From NCBI GenBank assembly GCA_016784705.1, contig JADHUD010000007.1, positions 1-23,033 on the forward strand: a DNA stretch of 23,033 nt, written 5' to 3'. Positions 22,487-23,033 of the stretch are shown here, one piece after another; the stretch's first letter is position 1; each line of letters opens with the position of its first letter. The DNA comes from Spirochaetia bacterium. GTDB taxonomy: Bacteria; Spirochaetota; Spirochaetia; JABMQR01. The notes below the pieces were generated by a model. It had not been told where the DNA came from, did no database searches, and saw nothing but the letters and a program-made list of their open reading frames with translations. The position numbers and the translations under genes are program-made.

Positions 22487-22504
22487 ATTACTGTGTATGA
22501 ACAG
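22434..22504. repeat. 9-bp perfect inverted repeat around the operator cluster
   Basis: CTGTTCATA (22434-22442) and TATGAACAG (22496-22504) are exact inverted copies 53 nt apart, enclosing two of the TTAGCTAA sites. The right copy includes the start codon of the 43-codon ORF at 22497. This could be a further operator half-pair or the ends of a small insertion. Confidence 0.5.
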
Positions 22505-22628
22505 AGACTTTTGGGCAAAGGGGGTGCATCCTGAACATCTACCGGAAATAATAAAAAGTTTTGGTTTAAAGTGGGAATTTTCAGCGTTCTGTGAGAATAT
22601 AGAGCTGCATTTACGAATTAGTGTGTAA
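22497..22628 (+). CDS. Small ORF, 43 aa, unknown
   Basis: The predicted product begins MNRDFWAKGVHPEHLPEIIK and ends ELHLRISV. I recognise no family and it could be the remnant of a larger gene. In favour of expression: a TATATT box (22484-22489) ends seven bases before the ATG, as for the other leaderless genes here, and a plus-strand terminator begins 20 nt after its stop. Against: there is no SD and no clear -35 box. It is divergent from the Phd-Uma2 gene and shares its operator region, so a role in that locus is conceivable. Confidence 0.35.
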   Translation: MNRDFWAKGVHPEHLPEIIKSFGLKWEFSAFCENIELHLRISV

Positions 22629-22648
22629 AAGTTGTTCTTTGCAAAATG

Positions 22649-22675
22649 GACTAAAACCTTCGGTTTTTGTCTTTT
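22649..22675 (+). terminator. Rho-independent terminator before the cupin gene
   Basis: Stem GAC-t-AAAACC (22649-22658), a TTC loop, GG-TTTT-t-GTC (22662-22671), then TTTT. It is oriented for plus-strand transcripts coming from the 43-codon ORF. Confidence 0.7.
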
Positions 22676-22706
22676 AATTTTGAAAGAACCTCAAAGGAGT
22701 AATCAT

Positions 22707-23033
22707 TTGAATAATTGGAAAGAGTTTTTTAAAGCTGGTGAGATGCACAAGAGAGAGGTGGTCGAAGAAGATGTAGTCCGCCATATATATACCGGGAAAA
22801 ATATACAGATAGTTGAATATTATTTTCCTCCCCATAAAACATTTCCCCTGCACAGTCATAACAAAGAAGAACAAATGGGGTTTCTGCTAAAGGGAAAAAT
22901 GGGTTTTAACGTGAACGGTATTAAAAAAGACCTGGAACCGGGAGATTGGTACCATGCAGCAATCGGTGTGGAACATAATGCTTGGACCTATGACGAACCC
23001 TCTGTTCTGATAGATATTTTTTCACCACCCAGA
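22707..23033 (+). CDS. Cupin-domain protein, 3' end cut by window
   Basis: A TTG start is chosen because a strong SD (AAAGGAG, 22693-22699) lies seven bases before it. The 109 visible residues form one cupin barrel: PLHSHNKEEQMGFLLKGKMG (about 52-71), which is the first motif with H-x-H and a following E/Q ligand region, and PGDWYHAAIGVEHNAWT (about 83-99), the second motif with the third histidine. The protein is probably a small metal-binding, sugar- or ligand-binding cupin and nearly complete at the edge. Its reaction cannot be told from a single cupin domain. Confidence 0.85.
   Translation, partial: MNNWKEFFKAGEMHKREVVEEDVVRHIYTGKNIQIVEYYFPPHKTFPLHSHNKEEQMGFLLKGKMGFNVNGIKKDLEPGDWYHAAIGVEHNAWTYDEPSVLIDIFSPPR

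Noticed and set aside
1..23033. Search for CRISPR arrays, tRNA or rRNA genes and riboswitches.
   Set aside because: No regularly spaced repeats, cloverleaf-like sequences or known aptamer motifs were seen by eye; a covariance-model scan would be needed to exclude small RNAs.

Overview
The window looks like the chromosome of an anaerobic bacterium of moderate G+C. Supporting this are the end of a methylamine methyltransferase-type gene (MtmB family), several Fe-S and FMN electron-transfer proteins, a rubrerythrin-like protein, an old-yellow-enzyme reductase and a UroD/MtaA-like enzyme beside an AraC regulator. Spirochaetota, or a clostridial-type Bacillota, seems most likely. That is an inference from gene content only; no rRNA or other phylogenetic marker is present. 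I saw no tRNA, rRNA, CRISPR array, integrase or complete insertion sequence.

Layout. 1-663: 3' end of an MtmB-family gene, then a bidirectional terminator. 729-2071 (minus): NapH-like membrane ferredoxin followed by a Crp/Fnr regulator, with a perfect Crp-type palindrome in the divergent promoter region. 2350-3054: unknown membrane protein. 3117-5066 (minus): long-chain acyl-CoA synthetase, divergent from an MFS transporter/GntR operon (5431-7574) that has a clear promoter and a long perfect operator. 7675-8606: small HsmA-like membrane protein, then a decayed sugar-kinase fragment flanked by REP-like repeats. 8607-9488: AEC permease. 9520-11322 (minus): four-gene redox operon (rubrerythrin-like, ferredoxin, FMN-binding protein, membrane protein). 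11519-15525 (plus): GNAT-like protein, stand-alone TrpB under tandem operators, NUDT6-like Nudix hydrolase and a conserved hypothetical. 15667-16761 (minus): ene-reductase. 16980-18140: AAA/DUF4143 ATPase. 18204-19321 (minus): two coupled membrane genes (one CPBP-like), beside a frameshifted TetR remnant. 19578-21541: UroD-like gene divergent from an AraC regulator. 21640-22401 (minus): Phd/YefM-Uma2 nuclease fusion with its own palindromic operators. 22497-22628: a 43-codon ORF followed by a terminator. 22707 to the end: a cupin gene cut by the window.

Themes. (1) At least eight genes lack a Shine-Dalgarno sequence and have a -10-like hexamer ending 5-7 nt before the ATG, which suggests many leaderless transcripts. 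(2) Most regulators sit next to a plausible target and a visible palindrome. (3) Two gene remnants and three copies of a 22-bp REP-like repeat show a history of rearrangement. (4) Three genes end in UAG without a close back-up stop (one has a second UAG two codons on), which matters because MtmB proteins classically contain UAG-encoded pyrrolysine.
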